A DNA stretch of 6,912 nt from Candidatus Colwellbacteria bacterium RIFCSPHIGHO2_02_FULL_45_17 (GCA_001817685.1 MHIV01000020.1:1-6912), one strand, 5' to 3'; numbered from the stretch's first letter, positions 1 through 5,255 are shown. Notes: generated by a model not told the origin, from the letters alone. Made by a program: numbers and translations.

Positions 1-31
1 TATTAGCTATCCCCTCGATTTCCGATCCGAC

Positions 32-59
32 AATACAAAAACACCCCCGATGGGGTGTT
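32..59 (-). terminator. Intrinsic terminator after rplS
   Basis: Read on the minus strand, an 8-bp GC-rich stem (AACACCCC / GGGGTGTT, plus-strand 40-59) closes a 4-nt ATCG loop and is followed at once by a run of T. It lies 5 bp past the bL19 stop codon, where the minus-strand operon should end. The stem and T-run are seen directly; the termination function is inferred from this standard layout. Confidence 0.85.
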
Positions 60-64
60 CTTGT

Positions 65-364
65 TTATGCGCCGAGTTTTTGTCTTATTCCCTTATCAGA
101 GAGTTTACGAAGATAGTAAAGCTTTGAGCGTCCAACTTTCTTTTTTGGTATCGCTAAAATTTCTACTTTCTTAATGTTTGGGGAGTAAATCGGGTAAACC
201 TTTTCCACTCCGACGTCAGAAAGTTTTGAGCGAACTGTGAAAGTTGCGCCAGCCTGTTTTCCGTGTTTACGCGCCAAAACGATTCCAGAAAACTGACCTC
301 CTTTTTCGTGAACCTTCACGCGGGTCCCTGGCTTAATTTGCTCTAAAGTTTTTTCGTCGATCAT
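65..364 (-). CDS. rplS: 50S ribosomal protein bL19
   Basis: Ribosomal protein bL19 lies at the interface of the large and small ribosomal subunits. The 99-residue product carries the family signature: an N-terminal KPGTRV segment, FTVR (about 42-45), VGVEKVYPIYSP (about 51-62) and the near-C-terminal KLYYLRKL (about 81-88). The usual length is about 115 residues. The loss is mainly in the first half, where VKVHEKGGQFSGIVLAR replaces a longer loop between the first two strands, as expected in a streamlined lineage. The ATG at 364 is the only sensible start and lies 2 bp after the rluA-like stop codon, so the two genes are probably translationally coupled. No clear Shine-Dalgarno sequence precedes it. 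An intrinsic terminator follows directly. Confidence 0.95.
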   Translation of the reverse strand: MIDEKTLEQIKPGTRVKVHEKGGQFSGIVLARKHGKQAGATFTVRSKLSDVGVEKVYPIYSPNIKKVEILAIPKKKVGRSKLYYLRKLSDKGIRQKLGA

Positions 365-366
365 AG

Positions 367-1074
367 CTACTGGAGTTTAGGGGTTTTCCTTAAATATTGC
401 AACACTGCTAGGAAATCCTCGGGTTCGTCCGCCTTGAGTGTGATTTTAGTGCCTTTTAGCGACTCTAACTCGACTTTGTATGCGTGAAGCATTTGACGAT
501 CGAGCTTGGGGATAAAGACTTTCTTGGAGGATTTCGAGCCATAAAGCTGGTCTCCCATAATCGGGTGATTTATGGAAGCAAGGTGAACACGGATTTGATG
601 AGTTCTCCCAGTTTTCGGATAAACTTCGAGAAGCGCGGCATTTTCGAATCTTTCGATGACTTTGTAGTCGGTCACAGCCTCTTTGGGCATCTTGCCTTTG
701 TGGACTGTTCTTTTTGTGGTGCCCGGTTTTAGACTTATCATTCCCTCGATCGTACCGGTGTCTTGTTTCGGGTTACCAAAAACAATCGCCCGGTAGGTTT
801 TACTAATTAGCCTGCTTTGAAATTGATCTTTTAAATTCTCGAAGGCTCTTTGACTTTTTGCAATTACAATTACTCCGGACGTGTCTTTGTCGAGGCGATG
901 AACTATGCCCGGCCTCTCCTCTGGTTTATCTCCGACTTTCGCGACATCTGGATATTTTTTTACAATCCAGTCGGCCAAAGTTTCTTCAGCATCTTTCTTC
1001 GGCGTTCGGTGGACTAGTAAGCCAGCCGGCTTGTTGACTGCTAGGATATCTGGGTCTTCGTAGATAATTTTCAT
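367..1074 (-). CDS. RluA-family 23S rRNA/tRNA pseudouridine synthase
   Basis: This enzyme isomerises specific uridines to pseudouridine in rRNA or tRNA. The catalytic motif HRLDKDTSG is clear, with the catalytic Asp at about residue 62 from this start. It is preceded by the family opening (IIYEDPDILAVNKPAGLLVHR) and followed by the C-terminal GRTHQIRVHLA motif and the PIMGDQLYG segment. At about 235 residues it has no N-terminal S4 RNA-binding domain, so it is closer in size to RluA than to RluC or RluD; the target uridine cannot be told from sequence. The frame stays open to an ATG at 1146, but that lies inside tRNA-Val, so the start is the ATG at 1074, or at 1080 two codons upstream. Neither has a Shine-Dalgarno sequence. 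tRNA-Val ends only about 25-30 bp upstream and rplS begins 2 bp downstream, so all three are probably co-transcribed. Confidence 0.9.
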   Translation of the reverse strand: MKIIYEDPDILAVNKPAGLLVHRTPKKDAEETLADWIVKKYPDVAKVGDKPEERPGIVHRLDKDTSGVIVIAKSQRAFENLKDQFQSRLISKTYRAIVFGNPKQDTGTIEGMISLKPGTTKRTVHKGKMPKEAVTDYKVIERFENAALLEVYPKTGRTHQIRVHLASINHPIMGDQLYGSKSSKKVFIPKLDRQMLHAYKVELESLKGTKITLKADEPEDFLAVLQYLRKTPKLQ

Positions 1075-1104
1075 TCCCATAGTGGAAATCGATTTTGTAT
1101 TTTG

Positions 1105-1176
1105 TGGGCGATAGAAGTATCGAACTTCTGACCTCTTCGATGTCAACGAAGCGCTCTACCACTGAGCTAATCGCCC
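1105..1176 (-). tRNA. tRNA-Val (anticodon GAC)
   Basis: The minus strand folds into a full cloverleaf: acceptor GGGCGAT/ATCGCCC, D-arm GCTC/GAGC around AGTGGTA, anticodon stem CTTCG/CGAAG with loop TTGACAT, variable loop AGGTC, and T-arm AGAAG/CTTCT with loop TTCGATA. Anticodon GAC (plus-strand 1142-1144) reads GUC, so valine. The discriminator base is A and is followed by CAA, so CCA is not encoded and must be added by a nucleotidyltransferase. The 5' end lies 2 bp from a strong hairpin (1179-1213) with no room for its own promoter. It is therefore probably processed from a transcript that begins at or before tRNA-Ile. Confidence 0.96.
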
Positions 1177-1178
1177 GC

Positions 1179-1213
1179 GAGTTTGTTCTGATGGCCGATC
1201 AGCCAACAAACTC
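1179..1213. repeat. Long inverted repeat abutting tRNA-Val
   Basis: A 9-bp perfect outer stem, GAGTTTGTT (1179-1187) with AACAAACTC (1205-1213), continues into an inner 5-bp stem, CTGAT/ATCAG, with a 5-nt GGCCG loop and a 2-nt CC bulge. It ends 2 bp from the 5' end of tRNA-Val on the minus strand. It might mark a processing site for the tRNA precursor or be one end of an inserted palindromic element. There is no T-run on either side. Confidence 0.7.
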
Positions 1214-1218
1214 AGCGT

Positions 1219-1283
1219 CCCGCCGAAGCCCAGGAGAAGGCGGGGCCGAAGTGTGCCCATTCTTCGCTAAAGCTACGAAGGGC
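1219..1283. repeat. Double-hairpin palindromic repeat, possibly a dispersed family
   Basis: Two adjoining hairpins are visible: CCCGCC/GGCGGG (1219-1224 with 1239-1244, 14-nt loop), then CTTCG/CGAAG (1262-1266 with 1276-1280), extended by GCC/GGC around a small bulge. From memory, not from a search, the core around 1262-1283, which translates as FAKATKG, resembles a palindromic repeat scattered through Patescibacteria genomes. The hairpins are seen directly; family membership is recollection and needs a genome-wide search. Confidence 0.45.
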
Positions 1284-1286
1284 GCT

Positions 1287-1323
1287 CAAACTTCTCACCA
1301 AATCAAAGATTTGGAAAAGTTTG
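1287..1323. repeat. Nested inverted repeat
   Basis: An outer stem CAAACTT (1287-1293) / AAGTTTG (1317-1323) encloses a perfect 7-bp inner stem, CCAAATC/GATTTGG (1298-1304 with 1308-1314), with a 3-nt AAA loop. An alternative pairing, CACCAAA (1296-1302) with TTTGGTG (1320-1326), overlaps the displaced copy of the tRNA-Ile 3' end. On the minus strand the structure would follow that copy directly. Confidence 0.65.
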
Positions 1324-1339
1324 GTGGGCCAGGGAGGGA
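1324..1339 (-). repeat. 16-bp displaced copy of the tRNA-Ile 3' end
   Basis: GTGGGCCAGGGAGGGA matches 16 of 16 bases of the tRNA-Ile 3' end at 1502-1517, in the same orientation and 178 bp away. Read on the minus strand, the copy gives the T-stem and acceptor 3' strand, then the discriminator A followed by CCA. The real tRNA gene has ACAT at that place. Nothing else of a tRNA body can be found next to this copy. A tRNA 3'-end duplication is the classical footprint of site-specific integration, but a decayed second tRNA or a duplication would leave the same trace. Confidence 0.6.
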
Positions 1340-1377
1340 ATCTCACTACTCGCCCCTCGACATCTCGGGGCTACGTT

Positions 1378-1398
1378 CTAGAAACCCTCGGTTTCTAG
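1378..1398. repeat. Perfect 9-bp hairpin with 3-nt loop
   Basis: CTAGAAACC (1378-1386) pairs perfectly with GGTTTCTAG (1390-1398) across a CTC loop. It lies inside the 178-bp segment between the two copies of the tRNA-Ile 3' end. There is no T-run on either side, which argues against a terminator. Confidence 0.65.
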
Positions 1399-1410
1399 TA
1401 TCTTCCGACA

Positions 1411-1434
1411 CGGGGAAAACTTTCCTTTTCCCCG
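1411..1434. repeat. Perfect 9-bp hairpin with 6-nt loop
   Basis: CGGGGAAAA (1411-1419) pairs perfectly with TTTTCCCCG (1426-1434) across a CTTTCC loop. It also lies between the two copies of the tRNA-Ile 3' end. Neither strand shows a following T-run. Its sequence is unrelated to the neighbouring hairpin at 1378-1398. Confidence 0.65.
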
Positions 1435-1502
1435 ACCCCCTTTTGCGTTCGATCCCCCAATATGCTGGGCGAATCTACGCGGATAGATGCGCTCTGCATA
1501 TG

Positions 1503-1574
1503 TGGGCCAGGGAGGGATCGAACCTCCGACCCCAGTCTTATCAGGACTGTGCTCTACCACTGAGCCACTGGCCC
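1503..1574 (-). tRNA. tRNA-Ile (anticodon GAT)
   Basis: The minus strand gives a full cloverleaf: acceptor GGGCCAG/CTGGCCC, D-arm GCTC/GAGC around AGTGGTA, anticodon stem CAGTC/GACTG with loop CTGATAA, variable loop GGGTC, and T-arm GGAGG/CCTCC with loop TTCGATC. Anticodon GAT (plus-strand 1540-1542) reads AUC, so isoleucine. The discriminator is A and the gene continues CAT, so CCA is not encoded. Its last 15 bases and one flanking base are repeated exactly at 1324-1339. It starts 25 bp after the stop codon of the small membrane protein gene and probably leads a transcript running through tRNA-Val to rplS. Confidence 0.96.
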
Positions 1575-1591
1575 GCTAATCGCGTCACTAT

Positions 1592-1619
1592 TTTATACAC
1601 TATAACCCTAGTTCTTCAA
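1592..1619 (-). promoter_or_regulatory. Candidate sigma70-type promoter for tRNA-Ile
   Basis: On the minus strand TTGAAG (1619-1614) is separated by 16 bp from TATAAA (1597-1592). That gives a 4/6 match to the -35 and a 5/6 match to the -10 consensus. Transcription would begin about 10 bp before the mature tRNA-Ile 5' end. The element overlaps the last codons of the upstream small membrane protein gene. It is a consensus match only. Confidence 0.4.
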
Positions 1620-1806
1620 ACCCCTCTAAATTAAAGTGGGCGGTTTCCTCATTCGTGTCTCCATTCCCTGGCGTGACTGCCGGAAGCGCATTATTTATTA
1701 AGAACGTAAAGGCGACGCTGATAATAATAAGCGTCATAACCAATAGCACTGCACCCATGCTGAGCAGTTTTTGCTCCTGTGAAATTTTCTTATTCTTTTT
1801 CGCCAT
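1600..1806 (-). CDS. Small single-pass membrane protein, unknown function
   Basis: I do not recognise a family. The 68-residue product has a Lys-rich N-terminus (MAKKNKKISQEQK), one strongly hydrophobic segment (about residues 16-38, GAVLLVMTLIIISVAFTFLI), then a polar acidic tail. The positive-inside rule predicts a cytoplasmic N-terminus and an external C-terminus. The ATG at 1806 is preferred because it opens the Lys-rich segment; an in-frame ATG at 1818 would add four residues. Both starts lie within the end of the PilO-like gene (overlap 17 or 29 bp), which suggests translational coupling. A GGCGGGA sequence sits about 12 bp before the chosen ATG. By position it may be an accessory pilus or envelope protein, but that is inference. 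The TAG stop is 25 bp before tRNA-Ile. Confidence 0.6.
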   Translation of the reverse strand: MAKKNKKISQEQKLLSMGAVLLVMTLIIISVAFTFLINNALPAVTPGNGDTNEETAHFNLEGFEELGL

Positions 1807-2305
1807 TGAAGAATACATTCCCGCCTAGATTTATACTGTATGCATTTTCCCCAAGAACCAGGTTAAACGAGGAGATATTCATAAATGGAATGTTGTTCTC
1901 TAGCGCCTTCACAAACTCAGTAATGTTCGTATATCCCCCACGCACGGTAAGCGTATAGTTTATTTGCTTACCGCTCTCGCTCCCGAAAATAAAATTTGGT
2001 ATTACGTCTTTTTCTAAACCAATTTGGGCTATCTCGCTCGGAAAAGCGAATAGCTCGTCTTTTTGAGGCAACGTCCCTTCTAAAATCGCCTTTTTGTCCT
2101 CAGCTGACTTCGCTTCCTCTCTCAAGCGCGCAATTTCGCTCGATTGTTTAGTTCGTTTGTTTATCTCGGTCCTTGTTTCAATGACCCTCTCAGCCATATT
2201 CTTGGTGTCCACACCGACTATTACAACCAAAATGATTATCAAAGCTGACAAGCCAGCCGCCACAGCGATTTGTAACGTAACCCCTTCCTTGGGTTTATGA
2301 AACAT
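1790..2305 (-). CDS. PilO-like type IV pilus inner-membrane assembly protein
   Basis: PilO pairs with PilN in the inner-membrane alignment complex of type IV pili, linking the cytoplasmic PilM platform to the outer parts. The 171-residue product has the family layout. A short cytoplasmic N-terminus is followed by one TM helix (about 11-32, LQIAVAAGLSALIIILVVIV), then a charged, helical, probably coiled-coil stretch (about 36-78), then a compact external domain. That domain contains the typical INYTLTVRGGYTNITEFV and ALENNIPFMNIS segments (about 114-145). It is a little short for the family (about 200). The call rests on this architecture and pattern; GspM or another pilus protein of the same fold is possible. 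No pilM or pilN lies beside it: upstream is divergent dprA. Downstream the small TM gene overlaps its 3' end. Confidence 0.6.
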   Translation of the reverse strand: MFHKPKEGVTLQIAVAAGLSALIIILVVIVGVDTKNMAERVIETRTEINKRTKQSSEIARLREEAKSAEDKKAILEGTLPQKDELFAFPSEIAQIGLEKDVIPNFIFGSESGKQINYTLTVRGGYTNITEFVKALENNIPFMNISSFNLVLGENAYSINLGGNVFFNGEKE

Positions 2306-2348
2306 ACACTAATGATGATATATTAAAATCTATCGAAGTGCTATTTGT
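2306..2348. promoter_or_regulatory. 43-bp divergent intergenic region between the PilO-like gene and dprA
   Basis: Any start signals for both divergent genes must lie here or inside the coding regions. The centre is AT-rich. On the plus strand TAAAAT (2324-2329, 5/6 to the -10 consensus) would give dprA a leader of about 12 nt. On the minus strand TAATAT (2325-2320) would leave the PilO-like gene almost leaderless. I see no convincing -35 element and no Shine-Dalgarno sequence for either gene. The two -10 candidates overlap, so firing would be mutually exclusive if both are real. Confidence 0.35.
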
Positions 2349-3215
2349 ATGAATTTCTCAACTTTCGGTATCGAGAGCAATGAATATCCTCCATTGTTGA
2401 GGGAAATTGGAAGCGCCCCTATGCTATTGCATGTACGCGGCGCGTTGCCAGACCCGACCCTACCGGCGGTCGCAGTCGTCGGAACAAGAAAGGCAACAAG
2501 GGACGGCAAAGAGTTAGCCAGAAAAACTGCACACGAGCTAGCAGATGCCGGAGTCATCGTTGTGAGCGGCCTTGCGATGGGCATTGATACAGAGGCCCAC
2601 AAAGGAGCACTAGAGGCAGGCGGCATAACGATTGCGGTTCTAGGTAACGGAATTGGTTCCGTATATCCCGCACAGAACGAGAAGCTCGCGGCGGAGATTC
2701 TAAGTCACGGCGGCGCGATTATCTCGGAATATGGATCTGATGAACCCTCTTATAAAGGAAGGTTTATAGAAAGAAATAGGATTATAAGCGGCTTGTGCTT
2801 GGGAGTAATCGTTATCGAGGCTCCGGAGAAATCTGGCGCGATAAGCACAGCGCGATTCGCCGCAGAGCAAGGTAGGGGCGTGTTTGTTTTTCCTGCGTCA
2901 CCGCATAACAAAAATTATAAGGGCTCTCATGAGCTTATTCGTGACGGCGCGACCCTAGTAACAAATGTAGGAGAGGTTTTAGAGGACCTCGGTCTAAAGA
3001 AATCTCATAAATTAGAGGATCAAATGAAAGAATTAAGTGGTGATGAATATAAGATCGTGAGTGTCCTGAAAGATGCCGGCACGCCGATCGACATTGACAC
3101 GATTATAGAACTCACTACACTTGAACCCCAGGTGGCAAGCAACATTATAATGACGCTTGTCGTGGAAGGAATTATCAAAGAAGGAAGCACCGGCTATGAA
3201 ATTAGTAATAGTTGA
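2349..3215 (+). CDS. dprA: DNA processing protein DprA
   Basis: DprA binds incoming single-stranded DNA in the cytoplasm and loads RecA during natural transformation. The 288-residue protein shows the Rossmann-like core in order: VVGTRKAT (43-50), SGLAMGID with TEAH (73-84), YPAQN (106-110), ISEYG (125-129), FIERNRIISGL (139-149), VIEA (155-158) and KSGAISTARFAAEQG (161-175). The C-terminal region (about 225-288) looks like the usual winged-helix DprA domain. There is little room for an N-terminal SAM domain, so this is a short form. The canonical proline-glycine after the last core strand is PA here (182-183). The ATG at 2349 is the natural start, without a clear ribosome-binding site. The 3' end overlaps topA by 20 bp, so the two are probably co-expressed. 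The divergent PilO-like gene fits a DNA-uptake theme. Confidence 0.95.
   Translation: MNFSTFGIESNEYPPLLREIGSAPMLLHVRGALPDPTLPAVAVVGTRKATRDGKELARKTAHELADAGVIVVSGLAMGIDTEAHKGALEAGGITIAVLGNGIGSVYPAQNEKLAAEILSHGGAIISEYGSDEPSYKGRFIERNRIISGLCLGVIVIEAPEKSGAISTARFAAEQGRGVFVFPASPHNKNYKGSHELIRDGATLVTNVGEVLEDLGLKKSHKLEDQMKELSGDEYKIVSVLKDAGTPIDIDTIIELTTLEPQVASNIIMTLVVEGIIKEGSTGYEISNS
3181..3187 (+). promoter_or_regulatory. Ribosome-binding site that fixes the topA start
   Basis: AAGGAAG lies within the end of dprA, 8 bp before the ATG at 3196. It supports that ATG over an in-frame ATG at 3157 that would add 13 residues before the Toprim domain. It is the clearest Shine-Dalgarno-like sequence I find in the window. 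Confidence 0.6.
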
Positions 3216-5208
3216 ATCCCCCACAAAGGCGAAGACAATTTCTAAGTTCCTCGGAAAGGATTATGAAGTCACGTCTTCGTACGGACACGTGAGAGATCTG
3301 CCCAAAGGAGCGCTCGGCGTCGATGTTGAGAAAAACTTCGAGCCCCACTATGTAATACCACGTAAAGTCCAGAAACGCGTTACTGCGCTTAAGAAGGAGG
3401 CCGCGAACGCAGACAGCGTGATTCTTGCAACGGATGAAGACCGCGAAGGAGAGGCAATAGCGTGGCATTTAATGCATGCACTACATATAGACCCTAAGAA
3501 TGCGAAGCGAATTGTCTTTCACGAGATAACTGAGGAGGCCATAAATAACGCCGTCAAGAATCCACGCGATATAAATGAAAATCTCGTAGACGCACAACAG
3601 GCAAGACGTGTTATAGACCGCCTGGTTGGTTATAAACTTTCCCCGTTTCTCTGGAAAAAGATTAGGGGCGGGCTTTCGGCTGGACGAGTCCAGTCTGTGG
3701 CAGTAAAGCTTATTGTTGAACGCGAAGAAGAGATTAAGGCATTTAAACCCCAGGAATATTGGTCCGTAACTGCGCGACTTAAAAAGAATGGCGGCGAATT
3801 CGAGGCAAGTGTATCAAAAGTAAATGACAAGGATATCGGTAAGCTCGATATTAAAAACGAGAAGAGTGCTAAAGAAATCTCTGAGGCGATCAAGTCATCG
3901 CAGATTCACGTCGGAGCTGTCATAAAAAAGGAGGTTAGGCGAAACCCATCCCCGCCTTTTACAACAAGCACTCTTCAGCAAACTGCTGCCGGGCGCCTTC
4001 GATTCTCTGCAAAACAGACAATGATGTTTGCGCAGAAGCTCTACGAGGCCGGACATATTACATATATGAGAACGGACTCTTTAAATCTTTCGAAGGAGTC
4101 CCTGACGACAGCGAAAAGTTTTATATCAAACGAGTTCGGCAAAGTTTACGCATCCTCCGCCCCACGGGTTTATAAATCCCGCTCAAAACTTGCGCAGGAA
4201 GCCCATGAGGCGATTCGCCCAACAAATCCCGCTAAGCTACCGCAAGAGATAAAGGACGAGAGAGAAAGAAAATTGTATGAACTAATTTGGCGAAGATTCT
4301 TGGCGTCTCAAATGCCCCAGGCGGTGTTTGATGCCACGTCTGTCGAGATTATTGCGAAGGGACTAAAGAGCACGTACACGCTTAAGGCCACAGGAAATAT
4401 TCTGAAATTCGATGGATTCTTAAAGGTCTGGCTATCCAAATTCTCAGAGACAGAACTCCCAGAGCTTGTGGAGAAAGATGAGCTATCACTTATGGAAATC
4501 AAGCCGGAGCAACATTTTACCGAACCACCACCGAGATACAATGAAGCTACTTTAGTTAAGACGCTCGAAGAGTTCGGAATCGGCCGACCCTCGACATACG
4601 CACCGATTATTTCGGTTATACAGGACCGCGGTTATGTCGAGAAAGATACCTCTCGAAGGTTTCAGCCCACTGAGACAGGATTTGTTGTTAATAAAGTTCT
4701 CACCGAACATTTTCCTCAGATAGTTGATGTAAAATTCACGGCTAATATAGAAGAGGATTTTGACAGCGTCGCAGAAGGAAAAAGAAAATGGCAAGCAATT
4801 GTAGAGAATTTCTATAAACCGTTTGACGAAAATCTAGTGAAAAAATACGAAGAGGTGACTAAAGAGGAGTTTGTGGAGAAGACCGACGAGAAATGTCCTG
4901 TCTGTGGGAAAGATATGGTTGTTAAGTTCGGCAGATTCGGTAAATTTCTCGCATGTTCTGATTATCCAGAGTGTAAGACCACTAAAAGTATGAAGGCACC
5001 ACCCAAAGAAATCGGTATGAAGTGCCCGACATGCAAAGAGGGTGAAGTAATAATTAGGAGAACAAAGCGCGGCAAAGTATTTTTTGGGTGTAGCAGGTAT
5101 CCTGCGTGTGATTTTGCCAGTTGGACTAATCCGCTAGAACCGGCGCCGGAAAAGAAAACCGTGCGGCACAAAGCGTCTACTAAAAAAGAGGATTCTAAAA
5201 AAGGCTAA
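3196..5208 (+). CDS. topA: DNA topoisomerase I (type IA)
   Basis: This enzyme relaxes negative supercoils by cutting one strand through a tyrosine-DNA link. The 670-residue protein begins with the Toprim domain: IVESPTKA with Glu7, and the metal-binding DEDREGE with Asp80, Asp82 and Glu84. The catalytic tyrosine is Tyr290 in ITYMRTDS. IGRPSTYA (about 461-468) belongs to the conserved core. Two C4 zinc fingers follow: Cys567, Cys570, Cys587, Cys593, and Cys610, Cys613, Cys632, Cys638. The tail is Lys-rich. It is shorter than the E. coli enzyme (865), with two zinc fingers. The start at 3196 is chosen because MKLVIVESP is the canonical N-terminus and has a ribosome-binding site. Its first 20 bp overlap dprA in another frame, suggesting translational coupling. 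rel follows 47 bp downstream. Confidence 0.97.
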   Translation: MKLVIVESPTKAKTISKFLGKDYEVTSSYGHVRDLPKGALGVDVEKNFEPHYVIPRKVQKRVTALKKEAANADSVILATDEDREGEAIAWHLMHALHIDPKNAKRIVFHEITEEAINNAVKNPRDINENLVDAQQARRVIDRLVGYKLSPFLWKKIRGGLSAGRVQSVAVKLIVEREEEIKAFKPQEYWSVTARLKKNGGEFEASVSKVNDKDIGKLDIKNEKSAKEISEAIKSSQIHVGAVIKKEVRRNPSPPFTTSTLQQTAAGRLRFSAKQTMMFAQKLYEAGHITYMRTDSLNLSKESLTTAKSFISNEFGKVYASSAPRVYKSRSKLAQEAHEAIRPTNPAKLPQEIKDERERKLYELIWRRFLASQMPQAVFDATSVEIIAKGLKSTYTLKATGNILKFDGFLKVWLSKFSETELPELVEKDELSLMEIKPEQHFTEPPPRYNEATLVKTLEEFGIGRPSTYAPIISVIQDRGYVEKDTSRRFQPTETGFVVNKVLTEHFPQIVDVKFTANIEEDFDSVAEGKRKWQAIVENFYKPFDENLVKKYEEVTKEEFVEKTDEKCPVCGKDMVVKFGRFGKFLACSDYPECKTTKSMKAPPKEIGMKCPTCKEGEVIIRRTKRGKVFFGCSRYPACDFASWTNPLEPAPEKKTVRHKASTKKEDSKKG

Positions 5209-5221
5209 GCGCACGGTACAG

Positions 5222-5243
5222 ATCAAGTCCCAGAACACTTGAT
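5222..5243 (+). promoter_or_regulatory. Short hairpin between topA and rel
   Basis: A perfect 7-bp inverted repeat, ATCAAGT (5222-5228) / ACTTGAT (5237-5243), closes an 8-nt loop in the 47-bp gap and ends 12 bp before the rel start codon. It has no T-run and a low-GC stem, so it is a weak terminator candidate at best. In the rel leader it might affect translation or mRNA processing, or bind a dimeric regulator. It could also be chance. Confidence 0.35.
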
Positions 5244-5255
5244 AGATAAACTCCT

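Larger units (their letters stand above)
1177..1502. other. 326-bp non-coding spacer holding a train of hairpins
   Basis: I see no credible gene here; the open frames crossing it are translations of tRNA and spacer sequence. It contains at least six inverted repeats in a row with different sequences: 1179-1213, 1219-1244, 1255-1283, 1287-1323, 1378-1398 and 1411-1434. Weaker ones lie at 1352-1371 and 1469-1492. None is followed by a T-run, so they do not look like terminators. On the minus strand the region would be transcribed between tRNA-Ile and tRNA-Val. It could be an accretion of palindromic mobile repeats, a structured processing spacer, or an unknown structured RNA; the sequence alone does not decide. 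Confidence 0.6.

Noticed and set aside
1..31. Possible edge of a further gene left of the terminator
   Set aside because: 31 bases are too few to show a coding frame, and I see no motif in them.
1075..1146. N-terminal extension of the pseudouridine synthase to the ATG at 1146
   Set aside because: It would place the start inside tRNA-Val, and the extra residues do not look like an S4 domain or any family N-terminus.
1378..1434. The two perfect hairpins as intrinsic terminators
   Set aside because: No T-run follows either stem on either strand.
1177..1502. CRISPR array
   Set aside because: The inverted repeats differ in sequence from each other and there is no regularly spaced direct repeat; the only direct repeat is one pair derived from the tRNA end.
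1378..1560. A 60-codon minus-strand frame
   Set aside because: Its start (MVEHSPD...VGGSIPPWPT) is a translation of tRNA-Ile itself, and the rest covers the hairpin spacer.
1095..1634. A 179-codon plus-strand open frame spanning both tRNA genes
   Set aside because: It runs antisense through two clear tRNAs. Its WAREGSNLRPQ and GPGRESHYS strings are translations of a tRNA 3' half and hairpin repeats, so it is not a real protein.
3157..3195. N-terminal extension of topA to the ATG at 3157
   Set aside because: Topoisomerase I begins at the MKLVIVESP segment, and a ribosome-binding site precedes the ATG at 3196.
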